In this document: positions 53,631-62,912 of the stretch, piece by piece
How positions within the stretch are numbered: position 1 is the first letter of the stretch
Layout: each line of letters opens with the position of its first letter
Assembly: GCA_023473795.1 (NCBI GenBank)
Contig: JAMCYS010000098.1
Span: 1 to 64,000, forward strand
DNA: 64,000 nt
Direction: 5' to 3'
DNA from: Chloroflexota bacterium
Lineage (GTDB): Bacteria > Chloroflexota > UBA6077 > FW602-bin22 > JAMCYS01
Position numbers and translations under genes: made by a program
Notes under the pieces: generated by a model
Database searches by the model: none
What the model was told of the DNA's origin: nothing
Seen by the model: the letters and a program-made list of their open reading frames with translations, nothing else

Positions 53631-53961
53631 GGCCCCCCGAACCTACGCTGGAGGCACGAGCCGACTCCGAGGGTGCTCAAGTAGGTGCACGCCTCATGGT
53701 CAACCCGACCGGCCAGACGAAGACGTGACCTGTGGTGGGAGGCATCGCAGGTGAGACATGGTCGGTGGGCCTCCCGATTTCTGGATGTAAATAGACTTGT
53801 TGCGGAATAAGCGGAAAACAACTCGAGCGTGCTTCGTGCAGTCCCGGCAAACCGACCTTCAAGGTCCTTTTTGAACGCTAGGTTGAGTGCTTCTGCCCTA
53901 GTCCACAACAAGTCTAGTGAGCGACGGCGCTCGCGCCGCCGGGACAAGAGAGAGGATGAAG
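53631..53961. other. Gap between ABC permease and tdh-like gene
   Basis: About 330 bp without a gene recognised. It must contain the promoter of the tdh-kbl operon. No clear boxes or repeats were identified. Confidence 0.4.
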
Positions 53962-54993
53962 ATGAAGGCTCTGGTGAAGAAGGCGCACGGCGTCGGGCAG
54001 GTGGAGCTGCTGGAGGTGCCGCGACCCCAGGTGGGGCCGCGCGACGTGCTGCTGCGGGTCGCCGCCTGCGGTATCTGCGGCACCGACCTGCTCATCGTGG
54101 AGGACAAAGTCGACATCTACCGCCCGCCGGTGATCCTGGGCCATAACGTCGCCGGAGTGGTGGCGGAAGTCGGTCCGGAGGTGAGCGGCGTCGCGCCCGG
54201 CGAGCGGGCGGCCGTCGACATGAACGTCGGGGCCTGCGGCCATTGCGCCTACTGCCTCAGCGGGCGCGAGTACCTCTGCGCCGGCCGCAAGGGCCTGGGC
54301 TACGGCATCGACGGCGGCATGGCGGAGTACCTCGCCCTCGACGAGCGCTTTGTCGTCAAGGTGCCGGACGGCGTGTCGTTGGCAGAGGCGGCGGCCATGG
54401 ATTTCTGCAACGCCGTGCACAGCGTCGTCGACCGCACAGGCGGGGTCGCCGGCAAGTCGGTGGTGATCTACGGCCCCGGCTTCCAGGGCCTCTCGATGTT
54501 GCAGGTGGCCAGACTGGAAGGCGCCGGCCCGGTCGTCATGGTCGGCCGGCGGCGCCACGCCGAGCGCCTGCAGCTGGCCAAGCGTCTGGGCGCGGACTTC
54601 GCCGTGGCCTCAGACGAGCAAGACGTAGGCGAACTGGTGCGCGACCTCACCGACGGCCTGGGGGCCGACGTGGCCCTGGAAACCACGGGCGCCCCCTCTG
54701 CCCTGAACGAGGCGATCCACACCGTGCGCAAGGGCGGCACTATCGCCATGCTGGGCAGCCTACCCGCCGACGCCCTGGTGGATATGCACACCGTCGTCTA
54801 CAGCGAGATCACCCTCAGCCCGGTGCGCGGCTACAACGCCGCTAACGTCGCCTACTTCGTCGAGGCGTTGCGCCTGGGCAAGATCGATCTCCAGCCCTTC
54901 ATCAAATCGTTCCCACTAGAGGAGTGGGAGCAGGCCTTCGCCGAGCGGCAGGAGCGCAGGGTCATCGAACCCCTGCTCGTGCCGAGGGCGTGA
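53962..54993 (+). CDS. tdh: Zinc-dependent alcohol dehydrogenase family, probable L-threonine 3-dehydrogenase
   Basis: 343 residues of the MDR superfamily. Catalytic Cys region [13 protein letters not shown], structural zinc lobe [17 protein letters not shown], and a Rossmann fold [19 protein letters not shown] for NAD. Unusually the GHE motif after the catalytic Cys reads [10 protein letters not shown], with Asn in place of Glu. The gene is followed after 19 bp by the glycine C-acetyltransferase kbl, the classic tdh-kbl threonine degradation pair, which makes L-threonine 3-dehydrogenase the best call. Start ATG at 53962 has GAGAGG upstream; an ATG two codons earlier is an alternative. Confidence 0.75.
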   Translation: MKALVKKAHGVGQVELLEVPRPQVGPRDVLLRVAACGICGTDLLIVEDKVDIYRPPVILGHNVAGVVAEVGPEVSGVAPGERAAVDMNVGACGHCAYCLSGREYLCAGRKGLGYGIDGGMAEYLALDERFVVKVPDGVSLAEAAAMDFCNAVHSVVDRTGGVAGKSVVIYGPGFQGLSMLQVARLEGAGPVVMVGRRRHAERLQLAKRLGADFAVASDEQDVGELVRDLTDGLGADVALETTGAPSALNEAIHTVRKGGTIAMLGSLPADALVDMHTVVYSEITLSPVRGYNAANVAYFVEALRLGKIDLQPFIKSFPLEEWEQAFAERQERRVIEPLLVPRA

Positions 54994-55012
54994 CAGAAGA
55001 GGAGGCAGCGAC

Positions 55013-56197
55013 GTGGCCGGTGACCCCTTGGCTTTTCTCGACGACGAAATCCAGGCGCTCAAGGATCAGGGCCTCTACTTCCAGGTGAGGGTGCTGCAGA
55101 GCGAGCAGGCCCCGTTGGCCCTCATCGACGGCAGGCAGGTGATCAACCTCGCCTCCAACAACTACCTCGGCCTTACCACCCACCCCCGCCTGCGTGAAGC
55201 GGCCATCCAGGCCATCCGCGACTACGGCGTGGGCTCGGGGGCCGTGCGCACGATCATCGGCACCATGACCCTGCACGAGGAGCTGGAGCGCCGCCTGGCC
55301 GATTTCAAGCACACCGAGGCGGCCATCGTCTTCCAGTCGGGCTTCACCGCCAACACCGGTGTCATCCCCGCCCTCGTGGGCGAGGGGGACGTCATCGTCA
55401 GCGACGAGCTGAATCACGCCTCCATCATCGACGGCAGCCGTCTGACGAAGGCGCGACGCGTGGTCTACAAGCACAAGGACACGGACGACCTGCGCCAGCG
55501 GCTGGAGGAGACCAAGGGCGCCCGGCGGGTGCTGGTGGTGACCGACGGCATCTTCAGCATGGACGGCGACATCGCCCCCCTCGATAAGATTGTCGAGGTA
55601 GCGGAGCCCTACGGGGCCATTGTCATGGTGGACGACGCCCACGCTTCGGGCGTGCTCGGTGCCAACGGCCGGGGCACCGTCGACCACTACGGCCTGCACG
55701 GCCGGGTGCACGTGCAGGTGGGCACGCTCTCCAAGGCCATTGGCGCCCTGGGCGGCTACATCGCCGGCAGCAAGGCCCTGCGCGAGTGGCTGGTGCAACG
55801 TGGCCGGCCGTACCTGTTCAGTACTTCCCATCCGCCCTCGGTGGCGGCCACCTGCCTGGCCGCCCTCGACGTGCTGCGGGAGGAGCCGGGGCTGATCGAG
55901 CGCCTCTGGGACAACACCCGCTACTTCAAATCGGGGCTGCAGCAATTGGGCTTCAACACGGGCATCAGCGAGACTCCCATCACTCCGGTGATCGTCGGTG
56001 AGTCGGAGAAGGCCCTGCGCCTCAGCACGCGCCTCTTCGAGGAAGGCGTTTTCGCTCAGGCCATCGTCTACCCGACGGTGGCGCAGGGCAAGGCCCGCGT
56101 GCGCACGATCGTCACTGCCACCCACCGCCGCGAGGATCTCGACCGCGCCCTCGCCGCTTTCGCTCGCGTCGGCAAGGAACTGGGGGCCGTAGCCTAG
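55013..56197 (+). CDS. kbl: Glycine C-acetyltransferase (2-amino-3-ketobutyrate CoA ligase)
   Basis: 394 residues of the alpha-oxoamine synthase family. The PLP-binding Lys lies in [17 protein letters not shown]; other motifs: [12 protein letters not shown] at the N-terminus, [26 protein letters not shown] and [11 protein letters not shown]. It converts 2-amino-3-ketobutyrate and CoA to glycine and acetyl-CoA, completing threonine breakdown. Start GTG at 55013 has GAGGAGG seven bases upstream. It is 19 bp after tdh, same operon. Relatives BioF/HemA share these motifs; the tdh neighbour decides for Kbl. Confidence 0.88.
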   Translation: MAGDPLAFLDDEIQALKDQGLYFQVRVLQSEQAPLALIDGRQVINLASNNYLGLTTHPRLREAAIQAIRDYGVGSGAVRTIIGTMTLHEELERRLADFKHTEAAIVFQSGFTANTGVIPALVGEGDVIVSDELNHASIIDGSRLTKARRVVYKHKDTDDLRQRLEETKGARRVLVVTDGIFSMDGDIAPLDKIVEVAEPYGAIVMVDDAHASGVLGANGRGTVDHYGLHGRVHVQVGTLSKAIGALGGYIAGSKALREWLVQRGRPYLFSTSHPPSVAATCLAALDVLREEPGLIERLWDNTRYFKSGLQQLGFNTGISETPITPVIVGESEKALRLSTRLFEEGVFAQAIVYPTVAQGKARVRTIVTATHRREDLDRALAAFARVGKELGAVA

Positions 56198-56538
56198 GGG
56201 TTGAGCCAGGGCTCTGCCCAGCGTATCGCTACCCGGTGTCGCTGGCGGACACCGGGCGGATGCCGCTCTCGTCTGTGGCCAGAGAGCTTACACGTTCTGC
56301 CACCATCAAGGCATGCACGCCCGGAGGTCGAGGCTTCAGCCGGAGAAGCGATCGCGAGCCAGCCTTCCTCACCGGCTGAAGCCTCGACCTCCGCGCAGGC
56401 GCCGACCAGCCTCGGTGCCCGTGCGGCAAGAACGCATGGCCCTGCGTTTGCGACTCGGCCCCGTAGCCTCCACTGGCGCGGCATGCTATACTTGTTCTTC
56501 GCAAGCGACGTGACCTAATGGGGAGGGGCTACAGAGAA
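56198..56538. other. Intergenic region with stacked palindromes
   Basis: About 340 bp without a gene. It contains a hairpin CCCGGTGTC-7-GACACCGGG near 56231-56255 and the large inverted repeat 56323-56392. One of them probably ends the tdh-kbl transcript. Confidence 0.55.
56323..56392. repeat. Inverted repeat with 21-bp arms
   Basis: Perfect 21-bp arms (56323-56343 and 56372-56392) with core GGTCGAGGCTTCAGCCGG and a 28-bp spacer. It is one of several dispersed palindromes in the window and does not look like a simple rho-independent terminator. Confidence 0.7.
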
Positions 56539-57021
56539 ATGGATTTCGTTTGTCCGAATTGCCATAAGAGGTTCGCGACTGATCCGGGGGCGGAGCAGAT
56601 AGCCTGTGCCTCCTGCGGCAAACCAATGGCGCGCACGCAGCAGGTATCCCAGATTCTGGAGACCTGGTACTGGCCGCGCCGCTGGTATCGCGACGTACCC
56701 AAGCCGAGCCTGAACTTCTTGCTGGAGATGCTCTGGACCGCCGACGGGCAAGGAGAGAAGCTCTTCACGGCCGTGGCGCCGCCCAACGTCAACTACCAGA
56801 GCTTCGTGCACCAGGTTACCCGGGCGATCATGAAAGGCGTGGATGCCGGCTGGGCCCAGCTGGAGGTCCCCGAAGATCCCTTCGCCGACAACCCAATCTA
56901 CAAGCTGAGCTACCTTGATTCCGAGAAATTCGCCGACGCCGTGACGGCGCTCTTCCCGAACGTGGACTGGGACGAGACGATCACGGTCGAGGAACCGCTC
57001 GCGGAAGAGGTCAAGGGGTAG
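56539..57021 (+). CDS. Zinc-ribbon hypothetical protein
   Basis: 160 residues. A zinc ribbon occupies the first ~35 residues (MDFVCPNCHKRF, then ACASCGKPMA, two CxxC pairs). The rest is alpha/beta with aromatic residues (WYWPRRWYRD, FVHQVTRAIMKGVDAGW) and no family I recognise. ATG at 56539 has GGGGAGGGG about eleven bases upstream; an ATG seven codons earlier is also open. Expression appears independent of kbl because of the hairpins between them. Confidence 0.65.
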   Translation: MDFVCPNCHKRFATDPGAEQIACASCGKPMARTQQVSQILETWYWPRRWYRDVPKPSLNFLLEMLWTADGQGEKLFTAVAPPNVNYQSFVHQVTRAIMKGVDAGWAQLEVPEDPFADNPIYKLSYLDSEKFADAVTALFPNVDWDETITVEEPLAEEVKG

Positions 57022-57057
57022 GGTATACGCGTCCAGGCCCCGGGGCCCGCAGGCGAG

Positions 57058-57117
57058 CGGACTGAAGTCCGCACTACGAGCAGGACGACCTTAGTTTGTA
57101 GTGCGGACTTCAGTCCG
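57058..57117. repeat. Inverted repeat with 20-bp arms (CGGACTGAAGTCCG core)
   Basis: Arms 57058-57077 and 57098-57117 are perfect 20-bp inverted repeats; each arm is itself partly palindromic (GGACTGAAGTCC). Spacer of 20 bp. A small dispersed palindromic element is likely. Confidence 0.7.
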
Positions 57118-57222
57118 CCGTCTTTCTAGCACGACGAGCGGACAGGTGGTTGTTGATGCCCACCGTGTCCTACAATGGGGTGGTCTACCCCAACTAGTCG
57201 GGAACGGTGCCCACACAACGAG

Positions 57223-57252
57223 AAGAGGGACGGCCCAGCGGCCGTCCCTCTT
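57223..57252. terminator. Terminator-like hairpin downstream of the glycosidase-like gene
   Basis: A 13-bp perfect inverted repeat (57223-57235 and 57240-57252, AAGAGGGACGGCC) with a 4-nt loop, 22 bp past the minus-strand stop at 57275. T-richness after the right arm is weak. Confidence 0.7.
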
Positions 57253-57274
57253 GCTGTCTCCCCTCGAGAGGGGG

Positions 57275-59071
57275 TTACTTGGGCAGGTTCTGGAGCGCCG
57301 TGTACGACGGGCGCGGGCTCCAGTCCGAACGCACGATTCCGTAGGGGTACTTCTCGTCGTTCGCGCCGACCACCGTCTGGAAGTTCAGGTTCCAGACGAA
57401 CATCGCCCCCACCCAGCCCCAGTTCTTGGACATCGTGAAGGCGTCGACCAGGAACTTGGCCTGCTCCGCCTCGGTGTTGTGAGCCCCGTAGGCGTAATCC
57501 GGGTTGGCATTGGCCGTCGACCAGCCTACCTCGGTGAACCACAACTTCTTGTTGCCGTCGCCGTACTTCACCATTATGTCGTGCAACTGCTCGGCACGGC
57601 GGAAGTAGAAGCTGGGGTGCCCCTTCATAGTGGCGTCGTCGTCGGTGGCCTTGTCCATCCAGTCGCCCGGCGGGTTGTCGAACCCGTTCGGGTGAGCGCC
57701 GACCACGTCGCAGTAGTTTTTCATGCCGGCCGCGTACATTTGGTCCATGAAGACCACGTCGTCCACCGCCGTGGCGCCGTCGTTCCAGCCGGTGGGCGTC
57801 AGAGCGCCCGAGACCACGATGGCGCTGGGGTCGGCCGCCTTGACGGCCTGGTAGGCGACGCGCAGCAGGTTGACGTAATCAGCCGCATTCACCGGCTTGC
57901 AGCCCCACTCCGCGCAGGAGAGGTTCTGCTCGTTCCAAATCTCGTAGGCGCCCACGCGGCCCTTGTACCGGGTCGCCATAGCGCTGAGGAAATCGGCCAG
58001 ATCGTTCGGATTCAGGGGCGGCGCGGTAACCCTGTTGCCGCCATTAGCCCACTGGGGCGAGGCGGTGATGCTGAACAGGACCTTGAGCCCGCGCGCCGCG
58101 GCCTGGTCGACGATGGCGTCGGGCGTGTTCCACTCGAACTGGCCCTTGCCGTTCTTCTCGACCCACTCCCAGCGCAGCTGCTGCTTCACCCAGTTGAAGC
58201 CAGCGCCCTTGACCATGTCGAGCGGCTGCGCCGCGGGAACGCCCCAGAGGTGCGCTTGCATGCCGTAGCCGAAACCGCTCGTCGTCACCGGTGGGTTGAC
58301 CACAGGCGGTGGCGGGTTGTTGGTGCCTGGCGGTCCGGCTTCGGGCTGCAGGGCGGTACCGCTAATGATGCCTGCCTGCACGGAGATATCGCCACCGTTG
58401 CCGATGGTCACCTGGCCTGCCGCCGCCCAGGGCACGGCGACCTTCCACTGCTGGATCACGGCCCGCTGCAGGCGGATGGCGTAGTGGTTGCCGTTGTCCA
58501 CCACCTGCGAGGTCGGCAGACCAAAGAGGCGGATGGGGTCGGGTACGGAGTTGTAGACCGCCTTGATGGCCGGGTTGGCGTTCAATAGAGCCAACCGGGC
58601 GGCCACGATCTGGTCCCAGGTCTTGCCCGCGTCAAACGTCGCCGCGTCCAGCGGCTTGGGGGTCGACTTGAAGTTCAGCAGCCAGTCGTCCTTGCCGGCC
58701 AGCGACATCTGGTCGAAGGCGTTGATGAAGTCGACCCGCTGATCCACAGGCTTCCACTGGAAGATGGCCTTCTGGAAGACCTGCGTGACGAAGCCGTCCC
58801 ACATGAAGCGCTGGCTCATCGGGTAGCCCACGATCCGCAGGCCCCCGTCGCGCTTGAATTCGTCCCAGAACGGCACGCCGTCGTTGTTGGTCACGCTGTA
58901 GCCGGCCTGGCTGGTGCCTTCCGGCTGGCCATTCGTCTGCGTGAAGTAGTGGCCGTTGGTAATGTCCCAGTCCAGCGCCGCCGCGCTGGCGCCCATTGGC
59001 AGGGCGGCGAGGACCATGGAGAGCACCATGATCAACGCCAGGACCAGAGACAGTCTGCGGAACCTATGCAC
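57275..59071 (-). CDS. Exported glycosidase-like TIM-barrel protein with N-terminal repeat modules
   Basis: About 598 residues: signal peptide (LALIMVLSMVLAALPMGASA), two diverged copies of the repeat module also found in the VanW protein (WDEFKRDGGLRIVGYPMSQRF with VTQVFQKAIFQW; PDPIRLFGLPTSQVV with RLQRAVIQQW), a Pro-rich linker near 260 and a C-terminal (beta/alpha)8 domain of the GH39/GH5-like type. Proposed acid/base Glu is in YEIWNEQNLS (near 380), proposed nucleophile Glu in LWFTEVGWST (near 515). Substrate unknown. The start is uncertain: GTG at 59071 has AGGAGG nine bases upstream, while ATG at 59080 directly abuts it. A paralogue follows at 59099. Confidence 0.75.
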   Translation of the reverse strand: MHRFRRLSLVLALIMVLSMVLAALPMGASAAALDWDITNGHYFTQTNGQPEGTSQAGYSVTNNDGVPFWDEFKRDGGLRIVGYPMSQRFMWDGFVTQVFQKAIFQWKPVDQRVDFINAFDQMSLAGKDDWLLNFKSTPKPLDAATFDAGKTWDQIVAARLALLNANPAIKAVYNSVPDPIRLFGLPTSQVVDNGNHYAIRLQRAVIQQWKVAVPWAAAGQVTIGNGGDISVQAGIISGTALQPEAGPPGTNNPPPPVVNPPVTTSGFGYGMQAHLWGVPAAQPLDMVKGAGFNWVKQQLRWEWVEKNGKGQFEWNTPDAIVDQAAARGLKVLFSITASPQWANGGNRVTAPPLNPNDLADFLSAMATRYKGRVGAYEIWNEQNLSCAEWGCKPVNAADYVNLLRVAYQAVKAADPSAIVVSGALTPTGWNDGATAVDDVVFMDQMYAAGMKNYCDVVGAHPNGFDNPPGDWMDKATDDDATMKGHPSFYFRRAEQLHDIMVKYGDGNKKLWFTEVGWSTANANPDYAYGAHNTEAEQAKFLVDAFTMSKNWGWVGAMFVWNLNFQTVVGANDEKYPYGIVRSDWSPRPSYTALQNLPK

Positions 59072-59098
59072 CCTGTCCATCCTCCTCACACTTTGCGC

Positions 59099-60289
59099 CT
59101 AGTTCTTAGGCATCGCCTTAAGCGCGCTGTAAGCGGGCCGCGGGGAACCATCCGGATTCGTGACCGCCCAGTAGTACTGCTCTTGATCCTTGTTCATGTC
59201 CGGGTCGGCGATGTAGATGACTATCATCGGGCCGATCCAGTCTGACCATTTCTCCTTTGCGTACTTGAAGGCTCGTACCAGGTAGTCGGCCTGTTCCTGC
59301 GAACTGACGGCGTGCCAGCCATAGGGCGAACCCGGCCGGTTGTCCGTCGTCCAGCCAAACTCCAGCACGGAAACCTTCTTGGCGGCGTCGCCGCTCTCCA
59401 CCATCACCGCCCGTAGGTCCTCGACGTGACGGAAGCAATACACCCTTCCGTTGGCGCCCTCGCCGTGATTGTACTGGGCATCCTTGCTGGCGTCATCAGG
59501 GCTGACCTCGGGCGGCGCCTTGAAGCCGGCGCCGTGTGCGCCCAAAATGTCGAAATACCCCTTGGCCCCCGCGGCGTACATTTGCTTGAGGTATTGGACA
59601 TCGGGCACGGCCACGGGTGGCGGAGCCGTGGTGGGTGAAAGACCGGCGGTGATCACGAGGGACTGCGGATCGGCCTTCTTGATCGCCTGGTAGGCCGCCT
59701 TGAGCAGAGCCACGTACTCGGCAGCGCTGGGCGCCTTGTTGCCCCACTCTCGGCTCAGGTTAGGCTCGTTCCAGATTTCGTAGGCGGCGATGGTCCCGTA
59801 GGGCGAGCCGGCCTTGTAGCGCTCCGCCATGGCGCCCACGAAGTCGGCGTAGTCCCGCGGGTTGTCGGGTGGAGCGGTTGCCGCGCCGTACTTCTTGCCC
59901 GTCGCCCACTCCGGCTGGTTGTCCACGCGAGCGATCACCTTCAGTCCGGCTTTGTTGGCCGCCTGCACCAGCTGGTCGGCCCGGACGAAGTTGAGGTCCC
60001 CCTTGGCCTTCGTCTCCATGTAGCGCCACTCGAAGCGCTGCTTTATCCAGCCAAAGCCCGCGTCCTTGGCCAGGGCGATGTCCCGATCCGCCACGCCGCC
60101 CGACATCCAGAGCTGCGTGTGAAAGCCGTAGCCCAGTCCGGACGCGCTGCCGGCCGCGGGCGTCGTGGCCGGTGCCGGAGTAGCCGCCGGCGCGGCAGAG
60201 GTACAGCCGAAGGCGCTCAGACCGACCAGCAGCGCCAGCAGCGCCCCGAAATAGCGGCCGGGCGACCACGGGCAGACCGATACCTTCAC
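59099..60289 (-). CDS. Exported glycosidase-like TIM-barrel lipoprotein
   Basis: About 396 residues: a short signal segment (FGALLALLVGLSAFGC), lipobox-like Cys, an Ala/Pro/Thr-rich linker and a TIM barrel of the same GH39/GH5-like class as the downstream gene but without its repeat modules. Proposed acid/base Glu in YEIWNEPNLS (near 175); nucleophile Glu in VLEFGWTTD (near 310). Start GTG at 60289 has GAGGAG eight bases upstream; the open frame continues to 60436 without homology. The two paralogues lie on the same strand, this one upstream, and probably act on the same extracellular polysaccharide. Confidence 0.75.
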   Translation of the reverse strand: MKVSVCPWSPGRYFGALLALLVGLSAFGCTSAAPAATPAPATTPAAGSASGLGYGFHTQLWMSGGVADRDIALAKDAGFGWIKQRFEWRYMETKAKGDLNFVRADQLVQAANKAGLKVIARVDNQPEWATGKKYGAATAPPDNPRDYADFVGAMAERYKAGSPYGTIAAYEIWNEPNLSREWGNKAPSAAEYVALLKAAYQAIKKADPQSLVITAGLSPTTAPPPVAVPDVQYLKQMYAAGAKGYFDILGAHGAGFKAPPEVSPDDASKDAQYNHGEGANGRVYCFRHVEDLRAVMVESGDAAKKVSVLEFGWTTDNRPGSPYGWHAVSSQEQADYLVRAFKYAKEKWSDWIGPMIVIYIADPDMNKDQEQYYWAVTNPDGSPRPAYSALKAMPKN

Positions 60290-60625
60290 AATCCAACTCC
60301 TCGGTAGGTCTAGCACGGCATCCATGACGAGCGAACTGCCCGCTGGTTCCGCGCTGGCGGGGCGGACAGTGGGCGATAGCAGCGCCGCCCTCGCCGCGCC
60401 GGTCGCGTCCCAACTGGCCGGCGAGCGGTACGGCACCCCGCGGCCGTTGGCTCAAAACGCCGGCATTATAGCAGTCGGTCGGTGGGGTCACAACAGTACT
60501 TTGTTCTCAACTTCGGCCATCGCCGGTATTCTCGCTGAGCAGGGGCTACCGGTACTTCCCTGCCTCGCTTCGCGCGCTATAATAGCCCCAACCGTGGAGC
60601 AATATGGACAAGGAGTGAACTGGCG
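60290..60625. other. Divergent promoter region
   Basis: About 335 bp between the glycosidase-like gene (minus) and the URO-D-family gene (plus). A plus-strand TATAAT is at 60578-60583. No other element is clear. Confidence 0.5.
60578..60583 (+). promoter_or_regulatory. TATAAT -10 box of the URO-D-family gene
   Basis: A perfect TATAAT lies 43 bp before the ATG at 60626. No canonical -35 is found at 17 bp; a good start for an RNA with a short leader. Confidence 0.4.
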
Positions 60626-61780
60626 ATGGCGGCACAGATGACCCACCGTGAGAGAGTGCTCACCGCTTTGGCCCACAAGGAGCCGGACCGCGTGCCCATA
60701 GACCTGGGCAGCACCCGCGATAGCTCGGTCCACGTCGACGGGCACGCCCGGCTCCGCCAGCACTTCGGCCTGGCGGGCGGCGAGGACATCCTTACCGACA
60801 GGATGATGCGTCCCGTGGTGGTGGACGAGCGCATCCTGCGGCGGCTCGACGTCGACACGCGCGGACTCTTCCTGGGCGGCCCGGAGAATTCGCGCGATAC
60901 CATGCTGGGCCCGACCCGCTGGCGCGACGAGTGGGGCGTCGAGAGGGAGATGCCGCTCGGCTCGCTCTACTACGACCTGGTGCGCAGTCCGCTGGCCGGC
61001 GAGGTCACCATCCAGGACATAGTCAACTATCCCTGGCCCGACCCCGAGGACCCGGGGCGCTACCGCGGCCTGGTGGAGCGCGCCAAGGAACTCCGTGCCA
61101 ATACCGGCTGCGCCATCGTCCTCAACTCGGCTTCGGGCTTCGTCCACGTCTCCCAGTACCTGCGTGGCTTCCAGGATTGGTTCACCGACCTCCTGCTGGA
61201 CCCCAATCTGGCCGTGGCGCTGATGGACGCCATTTGCGAGATCAACATGGCCATCGCCACCAAGGCCCTTTCCCTGGTGCGCGACTACGTGGACATCGTC
61301 CTCACCGGCGACGACGTCGGCCACCAGAACGGCCCGCTCGTCTCTCCCGAGCTCTATCGCAAGCTGATCAAGCCGGGCCACAAGCGGTATTTCGACATGG
61401 TGAACTCGCTAACGGACGCCAAGGTGCTCTACCACTCCTGCGGTGACGTCTACCCCTTCATCCCCGACTTCATCGAGATGGGCATCGACGTCCTCAACCC
61501 CATCCAGGTGTCGGCCGCCGAGATGGACCCGGCTCGGCTGAAGAAAGAATACGGCGACGAGATGGCCTTCTGGGGCGGAGTGGACTCGTTCCGGGTGCTG
61601 CCCTTCGGCACTGTGGAGGACGTCCAGCGCGAGGTGGAGCTGCGCATCCAGCAAATGGCCCACGGCGGCGGCTACATCGTCAACGCCGTGCACAACATCC
61701 AGCCCGACGTGCCGTCCGAGAACATCGTGGCCATGTTCGACCACGCCCGCGAGTATGGCAGGTACCCGCTGCCGCGGTGA
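60626..61780 (+). CDS. Uroporphyrinogen decarboxylase (URO-D) family protein
   Basis: 384 residues of the URO-D/MtaA/CmuA superfamily, N-terminus MTHRERVLTALAHKEPDRVP, typical of the methyltransferase-like or unassigned branch and not of true HemE. The C-terminal half has DIVLTGDDVGHQNGPLVSPE, VLYHSCGDVYPFIPDFIEMG (His and Cys as possible metal ligands) and DVLNPIQVSAAEMDP. This motif set occurs in cobalamin-linked methyltransferases and in proteins of unknown role. It is the first gene of a short group with a DapA-like gene and a phosphotriesterase-like gene. ATG at 60626 has AAGGAG upstream. Confidence 0.85.
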   Translation: MAAQMTHRERVLTALAHKEPDRVPIDLGSTRDSSVHVDGHARLRQHFGLAGGEDILTDRMMRPVVVDERILRRLDVDTRGLFLGGPENSRDTMLGPTRWRDEWGVEREMPLGSLYYDLVRSPLAGEVTIQDIVNYPWPDPEDPGRYRGLVERAKELRANTGCAIVLNSASGFVHVSQYLRGFQDWFTDLLLDPNLAVALMDAICEINMAIATKALSLVRDYVDIVLTGDDVGHQNGPLVSPELYRKLIKPGHKRYFDMVNSLTDAKVLYHSCGDVYPFIPDFIEMGIDVLNPIQVSAAEMDPARLKKEYGDEMAFWGGVDSFRVLPFGTVEDVQREVELRIQQMAHGGGYIVNAVHNIQPDVPSENIVAMFDHAREYGRYPLPR

Positions 61781-61823
61781 CGCGAGCGTGGTCGCGGGGG
61801 GGGGGCGCCAGGCCTAGGCCGCG

Positions 61824-62759
61824 CTACGAACGTGGCGCGTTCGTTACCGCTACCCCGAGCTGTTCCTGCAGCACCACCGCTAGGCGCTCCATCTCCTCTG
61901 AGTCTAGAGACCGCAAAGGCGGCCGGGGCGGGCCAGCCGGGTGTCCCAGCAGGGCCAGCGCCGCCTTGCTGTAGGTGACGAAGGCCGGCCGGCCCGCCGC
62001 CAGCTCCGGCTTGAGCAGCGCCCGCAGGCGGCGCAGGCGCCCGCTCAGCTCGCGCACCCGGACGGCGTCGCCCTCGCGGGCGGCGACCCACAGGCGCAGC
62101 ATGAACTCGGGGGCGAAGTTGGGGGAGGCGGTCATAAAGCCGGCGGCGCCAACCAGCAGCTCGGGGCCGAGCACGTCCTCGGCGCCGCAGAAGACGGGCA
62201 CCTTCTCGCCGTAGCGCTCCAGCAGGGTCTGGAAGTGGTCTAGGTTGAGGCTGGTCTCCTCGATGCCCAGGAAGTCCGGCCGCTCCGCCAGCCTGTCCAG
62301 AACCGGATAAGGGACCTCCGTGCCGTTGGTCTCCACCATGAACGGCAGACCGGAGGGCGCCGCCGCGGCCAGCAGATAGTCCAGCGCCTCTTGCTCTCCG
62401 GGCCGGATGCCCGCCGGCAGGATCACCTTGACAGCGTGGAGCCCGGCCTCGCGGGCGGCCTGCCCCAGCTCGGCGGCGCTCGCCAGGGCGCTTTCCGATA
62501 TCTTGCCCAGCAGCAGCGCCCGCCCCCCAGCTGTCTGAGCTGCCCGGTGGAAGAGAGCCTTCTTCTCCGCCATGGTTAGCGCCCAAGACTCCCCCACTAG
62601 GTCGGCCAGCAGCAGCGCCTCGATGCCCGCGGCCAGCAGCCGCTCCAGGTGGGACGTGAAGGCGGCCCAATCGATCGCCAGGTCGGTGGCAAACGGGGTT
62701 ATCACCGGCACGACAGGGCCGCGTAGGGCCCGGCGCAGGCCACTATCAATTGCGCACAT
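61824..62759 (-). CDS. DapA-family protein lacking catalytic Lys, Tyr and Thr motifs
   Basis: 311 residues with the dihydrodipicolinate synthase/N-acetylneuraminate lyase fold. The family frame is clear: GPVVPVITPFATDLAIDWAA, ADLVGESWALTMAEKKALF, LHAVKVILPAGIRPGEQEA and MTASPNFAPEF. But the Schiff-base Lys in the (V/I)GIK(E/D) motif is Glu167 (FLGIEETSLNL), the Tyr of LYNxP reads VETNG (142-146), and the GTTGE loop reads LVGES. Classical aldolase chemistry therefore looks impossible. Start ATG at 62759 has GGGAG nine bases upstream. It lies between the URO-D-like gene and, divergently, the phosphotriesterase-like gene. Confidence 0.8.
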   Translation of the reverse strand: MCAIDSGLRRALRGPVVPVITPFATDLAIDWAAFTSHLERLLAAGIEALLLADLVGESWALTMAEKKALFHRAAQTAGGRALLLGKISESALASAAELGQAAREAGLHAVKVILPAGIRPGEQEALDYLLAAAAPSGLPFMVETNGTEVPYPVLDRLAERPDFLGIEETSLNLDHFQTLLERYGEKVPVFCGAEDVLGPELLVGAAGFMTASPNFAPEFMLRLWVAAREGDAVRVRELSGRLRRLRALLKPELAAGRPAFVTYSKAALALLGHPAGPPRPPLRSLDSEEMERLAVVLQEQLGVAVTNAPRS

Positions 62760-62912
62760 ATTTGTCGACTCCCGGGGCCGGTTTGCTATCCGGCTGTCCC
62801 AGCCCCCACGCTGGATTATACGGTCGGGCAGCGCCCGCCACAACGGGCCCGCGGCTCGTGACAAGGCCGCCGCAAAGTGGCAGAATAGGGCCAACTTCGC
62901 CAGGAGGAAGGA

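Noticed and set aside
61672-62670. Minus-strand 332-codon open frame over the DapA-like gene
   Set aside because: The correct frame (61824-62759) has clear DapA-family motifs; the other frame is low-complexity Gly/Arg/Ala.
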